A DNA stretch of 64,000 nucleotides from Streptomyces seoulensis (GTDB lineage: Bacteria; Actinomycetota; Actinomycetes; Streptomycetales; Streptomycetaceae): assembly GCA_013364255.1 (NCBI GenBank), contig CP054936.1, forward strand, positions 6,466,353 through 6,530,352. Reading direction: 5' to 3'. Positions 17,666-27,363 of the stretch are shown in pieces. The notes below the pieces were generated by a model. The model was not told where the DNA came from and searched no databases. It was given only the letters and a program-made list of their open reading frames with translations. Made by a program: the position numbers and the translations under genes. Positions within the stretch are counted from its first letter, which is position 1. Each line of letters begins with the position of its first letter.

Positions 17666-18466
17666 GTGAGCGCCAGCGCGAGCGGCACCGCGGCCGGGCA
17701 CGTGGAGCAGATGCTGCGCCAGGTGACCCCCGGCCGTTACGACGCCTACGAGTCGCTCCTGCACGCGCTCGCGACCCCCGCCACCGGCCAGATCTGGATG
17801 CTGCTGTGGCACGGCCAGGCCGGCGCCCCGGACGCCCAGTACGGCCGCATGGAGGTCGACGGCCACGGCTACGCGCCCTGCGTCACCTCCGCCCAGGAGC
17901 TCTCCGCGAGCGGCTGGATGCGGTCCTACGAGGTGGTGGACGCCCTCGACGTCGCCCGCACCCTCTACCCCGACCGCTACGGCCTGTGGCTCAACCCGCA
18001 CGCGCCGGGCGGCGGCGTCGGCGTGCCCTGGCTGGACCTGCGCCGGATCGCGGCCGGCCTGGACCGCCAGCCGGCCGGGCCGCTCAGACTGTCCGAACCG
18101 GCGATCGAGATCCCGCAGTTCTACGCCCTGCTCACCCAGAACGCCCACCGCACCCCGGCGCTGCGCTCGCTGCGCCGGGCCTGGGTGCAGCCCGCCTTCG
18201 GGGCGCCCTACCTCGCCATCGGCCTGGACGTGTACGACACCTCGCCGCCGGCCGTGGACTCGGTGCGGGCGATGATGCAGCGCTCCATCGGCGCCGTCCC
18301 GGACGGGCTGCCGGTGTCGACGGTGGCGATGTCCGACGAGTTCGACCCGGTCGCGATGTGGCTGCGCGCCAACTCCCGCCCGTTCTACGACCGCGACGCC
18401 CACGCCGTCCCCGCCCCGGGGCCGGCCGGCGGCTACGGTTACCCGCCGGTCGGCGGCGCTTACTGA
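17666..18466 (+). CDS. SseB C-terminal-domain protein
   Basis: 266 residues from GTG 17666 with AAGGGGCGG and AAAAGG upstream. It opens with VEQMLRQVTPGRYDAYESLL, has a middle segment with EVDGHGYAPCVTSAQEL, and a C-terminal domain (IGLDVYDTSPPAVDSVRAMM) ending FDPVAMWLRANSRPFYDRDA, closely paralleling the tail of the upstream SseB gene. The two genes are probably an ancient duplication with division of domains. A Gly/Tyr/Pro-rich end (GGYGYPPVGG) is of low complexity. Confidence 0.8.
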   Translation: MSASASGTAAGHVEQMLRQVTPGRYDAYESLLHALATPATGQIWMLLWHGQAGAPDAQYGRMEVDGHGYAPCVTSAQELSASGWMRSYEVVDALDVARTLYPDRYGLWLNPHAPGGGVGVPWLDLRRIAAGLDRQPAGPLRLSEPAIEIPQFYALLTQNAHRTPALRSLRRAWVQPAFGAPYLAIGLDVYDTSPPAVDSVRAMMQRSIGAVPDGLPVSTVAMSDEFDPVAMWLRANSRPFYDRDAHAVPAPGPAGGYGYPPVGGAY

Positions 18467-18879
18467 ACGGAGCGGCCCGGTGTGGCCGCTTTCCGGTTTG
18501 CGCACAGGATCTCCGCAGGGTCCCCTCTTCTGCGCGCGTAGATTGTCGGCGATTGGCCCCGAAGAGCGCAGGATCGCCGTTGTGTCCCAACTGTTCAGTG
18601 TTCGAGGGGCGTTACCCGCTGTTCGGATAACGGAATCCCCCGGACTGCATCACGGTTGCGCATACATTCGCCGTCCCCTCTGGCGGGTGATCGCGACCAC
18701 GCTGAAGACTCGCGAGTCAGACACGAGGTCGACGACCCGTGTTCAAACGCAAGTTGACGTAACAGCCGGGTCACAGTGGCCGCTCCACCCGCGGACCGAG
18801 CCCGGCAGCCACGTACCAAACGCCGCGCACAGCGGCAGGGCGCAAGCCGGTCACCACCGGCGAGAGGGGTCGGGTCACA
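18467..18879 (+). promoter_or_regulatory. Leader region of the oligopeptide transporter operon
   Basis: 413 bases without a gene. It holds a perfect 12-bp palindrome gactcgcgagtc at 18707-18718 and a 12-bp direct repeat cgggtcacagtg at 18767-18778 and 18871-18882, the second copy covering the GTG start. ttgacg near 18754 could be a -35 element. A regulatory leader is likely. Confidence 0.45.
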
Positions 18880-19878
18880 GTGACCGCACCGATCGAGACC
18901 ACCGGGGCGGCAGCCGAGGCGCAGCCGGAGGCTGTGCTCACCGGCGCCGGTGAGGGGCGGATCGAGGGTCGTTCGCTCGGGCAGATCGCCTGGTCGCGGT
19001 TCAAGAAGGACAAGGTCGCCGTCGCCGGCGGCGTCATCGTGATCCTGCTGATCCTGCTGGCGGTCGCCTCGCGCCCGCTCCAGGCCCTGTTCGGCCTCGA
19101 CCCCAACGCCTTCAACCAGGACCTGATCGACCCCAACACCTCGCTGCCGCAGGGCGGCTGGGGCGGCATGAGCATGGACCACCCACTCGGCGTGGACCCC
19201 AAGTTCGGCCGCGACACCGCCACCCGCATCCTCGAAGGCTCCTGGGTCTCCCTGGTGGTCGCCTTCGGCGCGACCATCCTGTCCAACGTGATCGGCGCGA
19301 TCATGGGCGTCGTCGCCGGCTACTACGGCGGCCGGGTCGACTCGGTCATCAGCCGCCTGATGGACACCTTCCTCGCCTTCCCCCTCCTGCTCTTCGCGAT
19401 CGCCATCTCCGCCACCCTCCAGGGCGGCGCGTTCGGCCTCAACGGGCTGCCGCTGCACCTGAGCGTGCTCATCTTCGTGATCGGCTTCTTCAACTGGCCC
19501 TATCTGGGACGCATCGTCCGGGGCCAGACGCTCGCGCTGCGCGAGCGCGAGTTCGTGGACGCCGCCCGGGGCATGGGCGCCAAGGGGCCGTACATCCTGT
19601 TCCGGGAACTGATGCCCAACCTGGTCGGCCCGATCATCGTCTACTCGACGCTGCTCATCCCGACCAACATCCTCTTCGAGGCGTCCCTGAGCTTCCTCGG
19701 CGTCGGCATCCAGCCCCCGCAGGCGTCCTGGGGCGGCATGCTCCGCGACGCCGTGCAGTACTACCAGGTGGATCCGGAGTACATGATCGTTCCGGGCCTC
19801 GCCATCTTCGTCACCGTCCTCGCGTTCAACCTGCTCGGCGACGGTCTCCGCGACGCTCTCGACCCGCGCAGCCGCTGA
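18880..19878 (+). CDS. Oligopeptide ABC transporter permease (DppC/OppC type)
   Basis: 332 residues, GTG start. A cytoplasmic N-terminus (IEGRSLGQIAWSRFKKDK) precedes the first membrane segment, then a periplasmic loop with HPLGVDPKFGRD, five more membrane segments and the EAA coupling motif (EFVDAARGMGAKGPYILFRE). This is the OppC/DppC layout. It is unusual that the C-type permease comes first in the operon, ahead of the binding protein and the B-type permease. Confidence 0.92.
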   Translation: MTAPIETTGAAAEAQPEAVLTGAGEGRIEGRSLGQIAWSRFKKDKVAVAGGVIVILLILLAVASRPLQALFGLDPNAFNQDLIDPNTSLPQGGWGGMSMDHPLGVDPKFGRDTATRILEGSWVSLVVAFGATILSNVIGAIMGVVAGYYGGRVDSVISRLMDTFLAFPLLLFAIAISATLQGGAFGLNGLPLHLSVLIFVIGFFNWPYLGRIVRGQTLALREREFVDAARGMGAKGPYILFRELMPNLVGPIIVYSTLLIPTNILFEASLSFLGVGIQPPQASWGGMLRDAVQYYQVDPEYMIVPGLAIFVTVLAFNLLGDGLRDALDPRSR

Positions 19879-19936
19879 CGCCTGCTCGCTGAGAGCCCAT
19901 CAATTTTTCCGATCTATGGAGGGGAAGCAGACCATC

Positions 19937-21691
19937 ATGCGAAGGTCAGCGCTGGCCGCGGTCGCGGCCATCGGCTCCGTCAGCCTGCTACTGGCAGGCT
20001 GCAGCAAGGCCGACGACAACAAGGACGGCGGCAAGCCGAAGGCGGCCGGCGCCAACGCGGCGACCAAGGGCGTCGTCAACGCGTCCGACAAGAAGGGTGG
20101 CACGGTCACCTACGAGATGTCGGACGTCCCGGACTCCTTCGACCCGGGCAACACGTACTACGCGTACATGTACAACCTGAGCCGGCTGTGGGCGCGTCCG
20201 CTGATGACGTTCCAGCCCGGCCCCGGCACCCAGGGCAACACCCTGGTCCCGGACCTCGCCGCGAGCAAGGGCGTCTCCAGCGACGGCGGCAAGACCTGGA
20301 CGTACAAGCTGCGTGCGGGCCTGAAGTTCCAGGACGGCACCCCGATCACCTCGAAGGACGTCAAGTACGCCGTCGAGCGGTCCAACTTCGCGCGTGACGT
20401 GCTCTCGCTCGGTCCGAACTACTTCCAGCAGTACCTGGACGACCCGGACCACTACAAGGGCCCGTACAAGGACAAGAGCGCCAAGGGCCTGTCCTCGATC
20501 GCGACGCCCGACGACACCACGATCGTCTTCCACCTGAACCGCGCCTTCCAGGAGTTCGACTACCTCGTCGCCGCTCCGCAGACGGCCCCGGTGCCGCAGG
20601 CCAAGGACGACGGCGTCGACTACGTCAAGCACATCGTGTCCTCCGGCTCCTACCAGTTCCAGAGCTACGAGGAGGGCCAGAAGGCCGTCCTGGTGCGCAA
20701 CAAGAACTGGGACGCGAAGACCGACCCGCTGCGCAAGCAGCTGCCGGACAAGATCGTCATCAACCTGAAGGTCAACGCCGAGACCATCGACCAGGACCTC
20801 CAGTCCGGCAAGGCCACGGCGGAGCTGACCGGCCTCGGCGTCGGGTCCTCGACCCAGGCCAGCCTGCTCAACTCGGCGGACGGCAAGGCCAGCACCGACA
20901 ACACCTTCGGCGGCCGGCTCGTCTACGCCGCGCTGAACACCAAGGTGAAGCCGTTCGACAACGTCGCCTGCCGCAAGGCCGTCGAGTACGCCATCGACAA
21001 GGTCTCCGTGCAGACCGCGATGGGCGGCCCGGTCCGCGGTGAGATCGCCTCCACCGTCGTGCCGCCGGACATCACCGGCTACGAGAAGGCCGACCAGTAC
21101 GCGTCCGCGGACAGCAAGGGCGACGTCGCCAAGGCCAAGGACCAGCTCAAGGCCTGCGGTCACACCACGATCAACACCAACATCTCGGCCCGCTCCGACC
21201 GCCAGTCGGAGGTCGACGCGGCCACGGCGATCATCAGCTCGCTGAAGAAGGTCGGCATCAACGCGACCCTCAAGCAGTACCCGCAGGGCAAGTACTTCAC
21301 CGACTACGCGGGTGTGCCGAAGTTCACCGAGAAGCAGAACATCGGCATCATGATGATGCAGTGGGGCGCCGACTGGCCGTCCGGCTACGGCTTCCTCCAG
21401 CAGATCCTGAACAGCAAGGCCATCAGCCAGTCCGGCAACACGAACCTGTCGCAGTTCGCGAACAAGGACGTCGACGCCAAACTGGCCGAAGCGATCGCCA
21501 ACCCGGACGTGGCCGCGCGCAACAAGCTGTACGCCGAGATCGACAAGACCACCATGGACCAGGCGGTCATCGTCCCGCTGACCTACTTCAAGGTCCTGCT
21601 CTACCGCTCGCCCTACGCCACCAACGTGGCCTCGTCGGCGGCCTGGAGCGGTCAGTACGACTACCTCAACATCGGCACCACGAAGAAGTAG
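19937..21691 (+). CDS. Oligopeptide-binding lipoprotein (SBP family 5)
   Basis: 584 residues. ATG 19937 gives a clean signal peptide ending in lipobox LLAGC; the ATG 21 bases earlier would place GGAGGGG inside the gene, so that sequence is taken as the ribosome binding site. The SBP_bac_5 domain fills the rest: YEMSDVPDSFDPGNTYYAYM, LAASKGVSSDGGKTWTYKLR and LKFQDGTPITSKDVKYAVER are classic for OppA/DppA-like proteins. Delivers peptides or other solutes to the permease pair. Confidence 0.93.
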   Translation: MRRSALAAVAAIGSVSLLLAGCSKADDNKDGGKPKAAGANAATKGVVNASDKKGGTVTYEMSDVPDSFDPGNTYYAYMYNLSRLWARPLMTFQPGPGTQGNTLVPDLAASKGVSSDGGKTWTYKLRAGLKFQDGTPITSKDVKYAVERSNFARDVLSLGPNYFQQYLDDPDHYKGPYKDKSAKGLSSIATPDDTTIVFHLNRAFQEFDYLVAAPQTAPVPQAKDDGVDYVKHIVSSGSYQFQSYEEGQKAVLVRNKNWDAKTDPLRKQLPDKIVINLKVNAETIDQDLQSGKATAELTGLGVGSSTQASLLNSADGKASTDNTFGGRLVYAALNTKVKPFDNVACRKAVEYAIDKVSVQTAMGGPVRGEIASTVVPPDITGYEKADQYASADSKGDVAKAKDQLKACGHTTINTNISARSDRQSEVDAATAIISSLKKVGINATLKQYPQGKYFTDYAGVPKFTEKQNIGIMMMQWGADWPSGYGFLQQILNSKAISQSGNTNLSQFANKDVDAKLAEAIANPDVAARNKLYAEIDKTTMDQAVIVPLTYFKVLLYRSPYATNVASSAAWSGQYDYLNIGTTKK

Positions 21692-21760
21692 CCCCGGAAG
21701 GCAGGTGAAGGCATTGGCGCCCGCGGGTTTCGCCACCCGCGGGCGCTGGCGCCGGCCCCC

Positions 21761-22768
21761 GTGATCTCGTACATCCTCCGCCGGACGTTCGCGGCAGTGA
21801 TCCTGCTGCTGGTCGTCTCCGCGGTCACCTTCGCCATCTTCTTCCTGCTGCCGCGGCTAGTCGGTCAGACCGCTGACCAGCTGGCGCAGCAGTACATAGG
21901 CAAGAGCCCGTCGAAGGCCGACATCCTCGCGGTGAAGCACAACCTCGGACTGGACCAGCCGGTCTACGTCCAGTACTGGCACTTCATCAAGGGGATCGTG
22001 GCCGGCGCCGATTACAGCATCGGTCCCACCACGGTGCACTGCGACGCGCCGTGCTTCGGCTACTCCTTCAAGACCCACGAGGCGGTCTGGCCGCAGCTCA
22101 CCTCGCGCCTTCCGGTGACCCTCTCGCTCGCCGCGGGCGCCGCGGTGCTGTGGCTGCTGTCCGGCGTCACGGTCGGCGTCGTCTCCGCCCTCAAGCCGCG
22201 CTCGCTGTTCGACCGCACCTTCATGGGCATCGCGCTCGCCGGTGTCTCGCTGCCCATGTTCTTCACGGGCCAGCTGGCGATCCTGCTCTTCGTCTTCAAG
22301 TGGCCGATCTTCGGACGCGACTACGTCCCGTTCACCGAGAACCCCCAGCAGTGGGCCAACACCCTCCTGCCGGCCTGGTGTTCGCTCGCGCTGCTGTACT
22401 CCGCGGTCTACGCCCGGCTCACCCGCTCGGGCATGCTGGAGACGATGAACGAGGACTTCATCCGCACCGCCCGCGCCAAGGGCCTGCGGGAGCGCAAGGT
22501 CGTCGTCCGGCACGGACTGCGGGCCGCCCTCACCCCGATCATCACCGTCTTCGGCATGGACCTCGGCCTGCTGCTCGGCGGCGCCGTGATCACCGAGAGC
22601 GTCTTCTCGCTGCCCGGCGTCGGCCAGTACGCGGTGCAGGGCATCACCGACAACGACCTGCCCAAGATCCTCGGCGTGACCCTGCTCGCCGCGGCCTTCG
22701 TCGTCATCGCAAATCTCCTGGTGGACCTGCTCTACGCGGCCGCCGACCCGCGGGTGAGGCTCTCGTGA
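21761..22768 (+). CDS. Oligopeptide ABC transporter permease (DppB/OppB type)
   Basis: 335 residues from GTG 21761. Starts at the membrane (MISYILRRTFAAVILLLVV), has the B-type first periplasmic loop with LGLDQPVYVQYWHF, six predicted membrane segments and the coupling motif DFIRTARAKGLRERKVVVRH. Partner of the C-type permease encoded upstream. The stop overlaps the next start (GTGA). Confidence 0.92.
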   Translation: MISYILRRTFAAVILLLVVSAVTFAIFFLLPRLVGQTADQLAQQYIGKSPSKADILAVKHNLGLDQPVYVQYWHFIKGIVAGADYSIGPTTVHCDAPCFGYSFKTHEAVWPQLTSRLPVTLSLAAGAAVLWLLSGVTVGVVSALKPRSLFDRTFMGIALAGVSLPMFFTGQLAILLFVFKWPIFGRDYVPFTENPQQWANTLLPAWCSLALLYSAVYARLTRSGMLETMNEDFIRTARAKGLRERKVVVRHGLRAALTPIITVFGMDLGLLLGGAVITESVFSLPGVGQYAVQGITDNDLPKILGVTLLAAAFVVIANLLVDLLYAAADPRVRLS

Positions 22769-23865
22769 CCGAACTCTCCAAGACCGGCGCCGCAGTGAGC
22801 GAGCCGGCCGCCCCCGCCGAGCAGAAGTCCCCCGAGGCCTTCCTCGACGTCCGCGACCTCAAGGTGCACTTCCCGACCGACGACGGCCTGGTCAAGTCCG
22901 TCGACGGGCTCAGCTTCAAGCTGGAGAAGGGCAAGACCCTCAGCGTGGTCGGCGAGTCCGGCTCCGGCAAGTCGGTCACCTCGCTGGCGATCATGGGCCT
23001 GCACCGGCTCGGCGCGCGCGGCAAGAACGTGCGGATGTCCGGCGAGATCTGGCTGGACGGCAAGGAACTGGTCTCCGCCACCCCGGACGAGGTGCGCAAG
23101 CTGCGCGGCCGCGAGATGGCGATGATCTTCCAGGACCCGCTGTCCGCGATGCACCCGTACTACACGGTCGGCAACCAGATCGTGGAGGCGTACCGCAACC
23201 ACCACGACGTCAGTAAGAAGGTCGCCCGCACCCGGGCGATCGAGATGCTGGACCGGGTCGGCATCCCCGAGCCGGCCAAGCGCGCCGCCTCCTACCCGCA
23301 CGAGTTCTCCGGCGGCATGCGCCAGCGCGCCATGATCGCCATGGCGCTGGTGAACAACCCCGAGCTGCTGATCGCGGACGAGCCGACCACCGCGCTCGAC
23401 GTGACCGTCCAGGCGCAGATCCTCGACCTGATCCGCGACCTCCAGAAGGAGTTCGGCTCCGCGGTCGTCCTCATCACCCACGACCTCGGCGTCGTCGCCG
23501 AGATCGCCGACGAGGTGCTGGTGATGTACGGCGGCCGGTGCGTGGAGCGCGGCCCGGTCGACGAGATCTTCGAGCGGCCCCAGCACCCCTACACCTGGGG
23601 CCTGCTGGGCTCGATGCCGCGCGTCGACCGCGAGACCTCCGACCGGCTCATCCCGGTCAAGGGCCAGCCGCCGAGCCTCATCAACGTCCCCTCGGGCTGC
23701 GCCTTCCATCCGCGCTGCCCCTACGCGGACCTCCCCAAGGGGAACGTCACCCGCACGGTGCGCCCCGAGCTGCAGCAGGTCGACGGCGGCCACTGGTCCG
23801 CCTGCCACCTCTCGCCGGAGGACCGTACGCGGATCTGGACCGAAGAGATTGCGCCGAAGCTGTGA
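22765..23865 (+). CDS. Oligopeptide ABC transporter ATPase (DppD/OppD type)
   Basis: 366 residues. GTG 22765 overlaps the previous stop. Walker A GESGSGKS, signature FSGGMRQR, Walker B LLIADEPTTALD and the H-loop VVLITHD are all intact. The C-terminal oligo/dipeptide region carries SGCAFHPRCPYAD, the Cys motif of this ATPase subfamily. Forms a heterodimer with the next gene product. An extra Ala/Pro N-terminus of about 25 residues precedes the domain. Confidence 0.93.
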   Translation: MTELSKTGAAVSEPAAPAEQKSPEAFLDVRDLKVHFPTDDGLVKSVDGLSFKLEKGKTLSVVGESGSGKSVTSLAIMGLHRLGARGKNVRMSGEIWLDGKELVSATPDEVRKLRGREMAMIFQDPLSAMHPYYTVGNQIVEAYRNHHDVSKKVARTRAIEMLDRVGIPEPAKRAASYPHEFSGGMRQRAMIAMALVNNPELLIADEPTTALDVTVQAQILDLIRDLQKEFGSAVVLITHDLGVVAEIADEVLVMYGGRCVERGPVDEIFERPQHPYTWGLLGSMPRVDRETSDRLIPVKGQPPSLINVPSGCAFHPRCPYADLPKGNVTRTVRPELQQVDGGHWSACHLSPEDRTRIWTEEIAPKL

Positions 23866-25799
23866 GTGAGACGAAGAAGACGGACGCCGCGGCCGAGGCC
23901 GCGGAGCCGAAGCGGGCGGCGGACGACGACCGCGAGGTGCTGCTCAAGGTCACCGGCCTGACCAAGCACTTCCCCATCAAGAAGGGCATCCTGCAGCGCC
24001 AGGTCGCCGCCGTGAAGGCGGTCGACGGCATCGACTTCGAGGTGCGCAAGGGCGAGACCCTGGGCGTCGTCGGCGAGTCGGGCTGCGGCAAGTCCACGAT
24101 GGGCCGGGTGGTCACCCGTCTCCAGGACCCGACCGGCGGCACGATCCACTTCGAGGGCCGGGACATCACCCGGCTCAGCGCCGGCCAGATGCGTCCGCTG
24201 CGGCGGGACATCCAGATGATCTTCCAGGACCCGTACGGCTCCCTGAACCCGCGCCACACCATCGGCTCGATCGTCTCCGCGCCGTTCCGGCTGCAGAACG
24301 TGACGCCCGAGGGCGGGGTGAAGAAGGAGGTCCAGCGGCTGCTGGAGCTGGTGGGCCTGAGCCCCGAGCACTACAACCGCTACCCGCACGAGTTCTCCGG
24401 CGGCCAGCGCCAGCGCATCGGCATCGCCCGCGCGCTCGCGCTCAAGCCGAAGCTGGTGGTGGCGGACGAGCCGGTCTCCGCGCTGGACGTGTCGATCCAG
24501 GCCCAGGTCGTCAACCTGATGGACGACCTCCAGCAGGAGCTGGGCCTGACGTACGTGATCATCGCGCACGACCTGTCCGTCGTCCGGCACGTCTCGGACC
24601 GGATCGCGGTGATGTACCTCGGCAAGATCGTCGAGCTCGCCGACCGCACCTCGCTGTACGAGGCGCCGATGCACCCGTACACCAAGGCCCTGATGTCGGC
24701 CGTGCCGGTGCCCGACCCCAAGCGCCGGGGGCAGAAGAGCGAGCGCATCCTGCTCAAGGGCGACGTGCCCTCGCCGATCGCCCCGCCGAGCGGCTGCCGC
24801 TTCCACACCCGGTGCTGGAAGGCGACGCAGATCTGCAAGACGACCGAGCCGCAGCTGGTGGAGCTGAAGCCGGGGCAGCGGGTGGCCTGCCACCACCCGG
24901 AGAACTTCGCGGACCAGGCCCCGCAGGACACCGTGCTGCTGTCGGCCGCGAAGGAGGCCGCGGAGCTGGTCCCCGAGGAGGCCCTGGCCAAGTCCGCCGA
25001 GACGTCGGCGGCGGTGGCCGCGGCGCAGCCGTCGACGGCGGACGAGCCGGCGGCGGCTCCGGCCGCCGAGGTGACGAAGGCCGAGCCGGTGGCGGACGAG
25101 TCCGCCGCCGACGCCCCGGCGAAGCCGGCCCAGGCGGACACCCCGGCCGTGACCGGGGCGGAGGCGAAGCCGGCGGCGGAGACGACCGAGCCGAAGCCGG
25201 TCGTCGCTGCCGAGTCCGAGGCCGAGGCCCTGGCGGACAAGGCCCTGGCGGCCGAGGAGTCGAAGGCGGCCGAGGCCGACGGCGAGACGGAGCCCGCGCC
25301 CCTGGCGAAGACTCCGGCCGCGACCGAGGCGGAGGCGAAGCCGGCGGCGGAGAAGACCGAGCCGGCCCCGGCCGGCACGGCCGACGTCGAGGCCAAGTCG
25401 ACTCCGGCTGCCGCGTCCGACGCCGAGACCCCGGCCGAAGCCGAGCCGAAGCCGGTCGCCGCTGCCGAGCCCGCGACCGACGTCGAGAGCCCGGCCGAGG
25501 CCGAGCCGGCGGCAGCCGATGCAGCGGAGCCGGCCCCGGTCGGCAAGGCCGAGCCCGTGTCCGAGGCCCCGGCCGCCGAGCCGACGGCCGAGACCGCCGA
25601 GCCGGTCCCGGCCGTCGCCGAGGCGAAGCCCGCCGCCAAGAAGCGCGCCCCGGCGAAGAGGGCCGCCGCGAAGAAGGCTCCCGCGAAGAAGGCCGCGGCC
25701 AAGAAGGCCGCGACCGCCGACGCGGCCCGGGACGGCGACGAGGCCCAGGACGGCGACGGCGAAGGCGACAGCCGAGCCGACCGCACCGGTCAGGAGTGA
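23862..25799 (+). CDS. Oligopeptide ABC transporter ATPase (DppF/OppF type) with long histone-like tail
   Basis: 645 residues from GTG 23862 (GTGA overlap). Residues 1-350 are a complete OppF-type ATPase: GESGCGKST, FSGGQRQR, LVVADEPVSALD, and the subfamily Cys motif SGCRFHTRCWKA. Family members usually end here. A further roughly 295 residues are almost only Ala, Glu, Pro, Thr, Lys and Val in imperfect repeats (EAKPAAETTEPKPV, EAEAKPAAEKTEPAP), then a Lys/Ala tract at about 590-616 (KKRAPAKRAAAKKAPAKKAA) like the tails of actinobacterial HU/histone-like proteins, and an acidic end. Disordered, nucleic-acid- or surface-binding behaviour is possible. Confidence 0.9.
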   Translation: MSETKKTDAAAEAAEPKRAADDDREVLLKVTGLTKHFPIKKGILQRQVAAVKAVDGIDFEVRKGETLGVVGESGCGKSTMGRVVTRLQDPTGGTIHFEGRDITRLSAGQMRPLRRDIQMIFQDPYGSLNPRHTIGSIVSAPFRLQNVTPEGGVKKEVQRLLELVGLSPEHYNRYPHEFSGGQRQRIGIARALALKPKLVVADEPVSALDVSIQAQVVNLMDDLQQELGLTYVIIAHDLSVVRHVSDRIAVMYLGKIVELADRTSLYEAPMHPYTKALMSAVPVPDPKRRGQKSERILLKGDVPSPIAPPSGCRFHTRCWKATQICKTTEPQLVELKPGQRVACHHPENFADQAPQDTVLLSAAKEAAELVPEEALAKSAETSAAVAAAQPSTADEPAAAPAAEVTKAEPVADESAADAPAKPAQADTPAVTGAEAKPAAETTEPKPVVAAESEAEALADKALAAEESKAAEADGETEPAPLAKTPAATEAEAKPAAEKTEPAPAGTADVEAKSTPAAASDAETPAEAEPKPVAAAEPATDVESPAEAEPAAADAAEPAPVGKAEPVSEAPAAEPTAETAEPVPAVAEAKPAAKKRAPAKRAAAKKAPAKKAAAKKAATADAARDGDEAQDGDGEGDSRADRTGQE

Positions 25800-25915
25800 C
25801 CGTCGACTGAGGCATGACAAGTTGGCAAAGTCATGCACATGACCGAACGGGAGAGCGCAGAGTCGTCTCCGTACGTGCGATCCACCGATCGACGCACGCG
25901 CGAAGGGATGACCTC

Positions 25916-27307
25916 ATGGCACTCTCCCGTTCGGCACGTCTGGGGGCCGTCGTCACCGCGGCGCTCTCCTTCCTGACCGTCGCCGCCTCCTCCGCCCCCA
26001 TCCACGGCGCCCCGGGCATCGGCGACCCCTACTTCCCAGACCTGGGCAACGGCGGCTTCGACGCCCGCCACTACGCGCTCGACATCGCCTACGACCCGGC
26101 CACCGGCCGCCTCGACGGCCGTACCACCCTCACCGCCCGCGCCACCGACGACCTCGCCTCCTTCGACCTGGACCTCCAGCAGCTCCAGGTCACCGACGTC
26201 CGGGTGGACGGCAGACCCGCGCGGTTCACCCGCGACGGCGACGAGGTGCGCGTCACCCCGCGCCGCACGCTGCGCAAGCACCGCGACTTCCAGGTCGCCG
26301 TCACCTACGGCGGGGTGCCCCAGCCGCTGAGCGGCCCGATCGTCTTCGGCTCGAAGTACGGCTGGATGAAGACCGCGGACGGCGTCTTCGTCGCCTGCGA
26401 GCCCAACGCCGCCTCCACCTGGTTCCCCTCCAGCGACCACCCCGCCGACAAGGCGACCTACGACATCCGCATCAAGGCACCCAAGGGCCTGACCGGCGTC
26501 TCCAACGGCCGCCTGGTCTCGACGTACGACCGGGGCGGCTCGACGTACACCCACTGGCGCGAGAACCGGCCCATGGCCACCTACCTCGCCACCGCCACCA
26601 TCGGCAAGTTCGACGTGCGCACCGGCCGGACCCCGGCCGGCACACCGATCTACGTCGCCGTCGACCCCGTACTGAAGAACAGCAACAGCGTCGACGTGTA
26701 CGGGGTCACCGCGGCGGCCACCGACTACTGGTCGCAGGTGTTCGGGCCGTACCCGTTCGAGGAGACCGGCGCCATCGTCGACGACATGCCGGAGGCGGGC
26801 TTCTCGCTGGAGGTGCAGAGCAAACCGGCGTACTCGGCGGTGCGCAGCGAGGGCACCATCGTGCACGAGCTGGCCCACCAGTGGTTCGGCGACTCGGTCT
26901 CGGTGGACCAGTGGAAGGACATCTGGCTCAACGAGGGCTTCGCCACCTACGCCGAGTGGCTGTGGACCGAGCACCGGGGCACCCGCTCCGCGCACGACTC
27001 CTTCCGCGCCGCCTACGACGCCCGCCCGGCCGACAGCTCCTTCTGGCAGATCAAGGTGGCCGACCCGCAGCGCGACACCATGTTCGCCTCCGCCGTCTAC
27101 TACCGCGGCGCGATGACGCTCCAGGCGCTGCGCGAACGCATCGGCGACAAGGCGTTCTTCAAGCTGCTGCCGGCCTGGACGAAGGCGCACCGCTACGGCA
27201 ACGCGGACACCGCCGACTTCGTGCGCCTGGCCGAGCGCGTCTCGGGTCAGCAGCTGGACGACCTGTTCGACAAGTGGCTCTACACCACGGGCAAACCCGC
27301 CCTGTAG
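25916..27307 (+). CDS. Secreted M1 family zinc metallopeptidase
   Basis: 463 residues. ATG 25916 has GAAGGGA upstream and gives a signal peptide ending near SSAPIHGAPG. The zinc site is complete: His317-Glu318-x-x-His321 (HELAH) with Glu340 in NEGFATYAEW. The substrate loop usually written GxMEN reads AGFSLEVQ, a variant common in secreted actinobacterial members. It lacks the large C-terminal helical domain of PepN-type aminopeptidases. Next to a peptide importer it may generate peptides for uptake. Confidence 0.92.
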   Translation: MALSRSARLGAVVTAALSFLTVAASSAPIHGAPGIGDPYFPDLGNGGFDARHYALDIAYDPATGRLDGRTTLTARATDDLASFDLDLQQLQVTDVRVDGRPARFTRDGDEVRVTPRRTLRKHRDFQVAVTYGGVPQPLSGPIVFGSKYGWMKTADGVFVACEPNAASTWFPSSDHPADKATYDIRIKAPKGLTGVSNGRLVSTYDRGGSTYTHWRENRPMATYLATATIGKFDVRTGRTPAGTPIYVAVDPVLKNSNSVDVYGVTAAATDYWSQVFGPYPFEETGAIVDDMPEAGFSLEVQSKPAYSAVRSEGTIVHELAHQWFGDSVSVDQWKDIWLNEGFATYAEWLWTEHRGTRSAHDSFRAAYDARPADSSFWQIKVADPQRDTMFASAVYYRGAMTLQALRERIGDKAFFKLLPAWTKAHRYGNADTADFVRLAERVSGQQLDDLFDKWLYTTGKPAL

Positions 27308-27363
27308 TCCGTACCACGCCTTGCATCGCAAGGCGCACCTCGCGTCCTGAGTAAGAATGTGGG

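Noticed and set aside
23721..25838. 705-codon minus-strand frame rich in Gly/Leu/Arg
   Set aside because: Mirror image of the Ala/Glu/Pro tail of the ABC ATPase; low complexity, no start signal.
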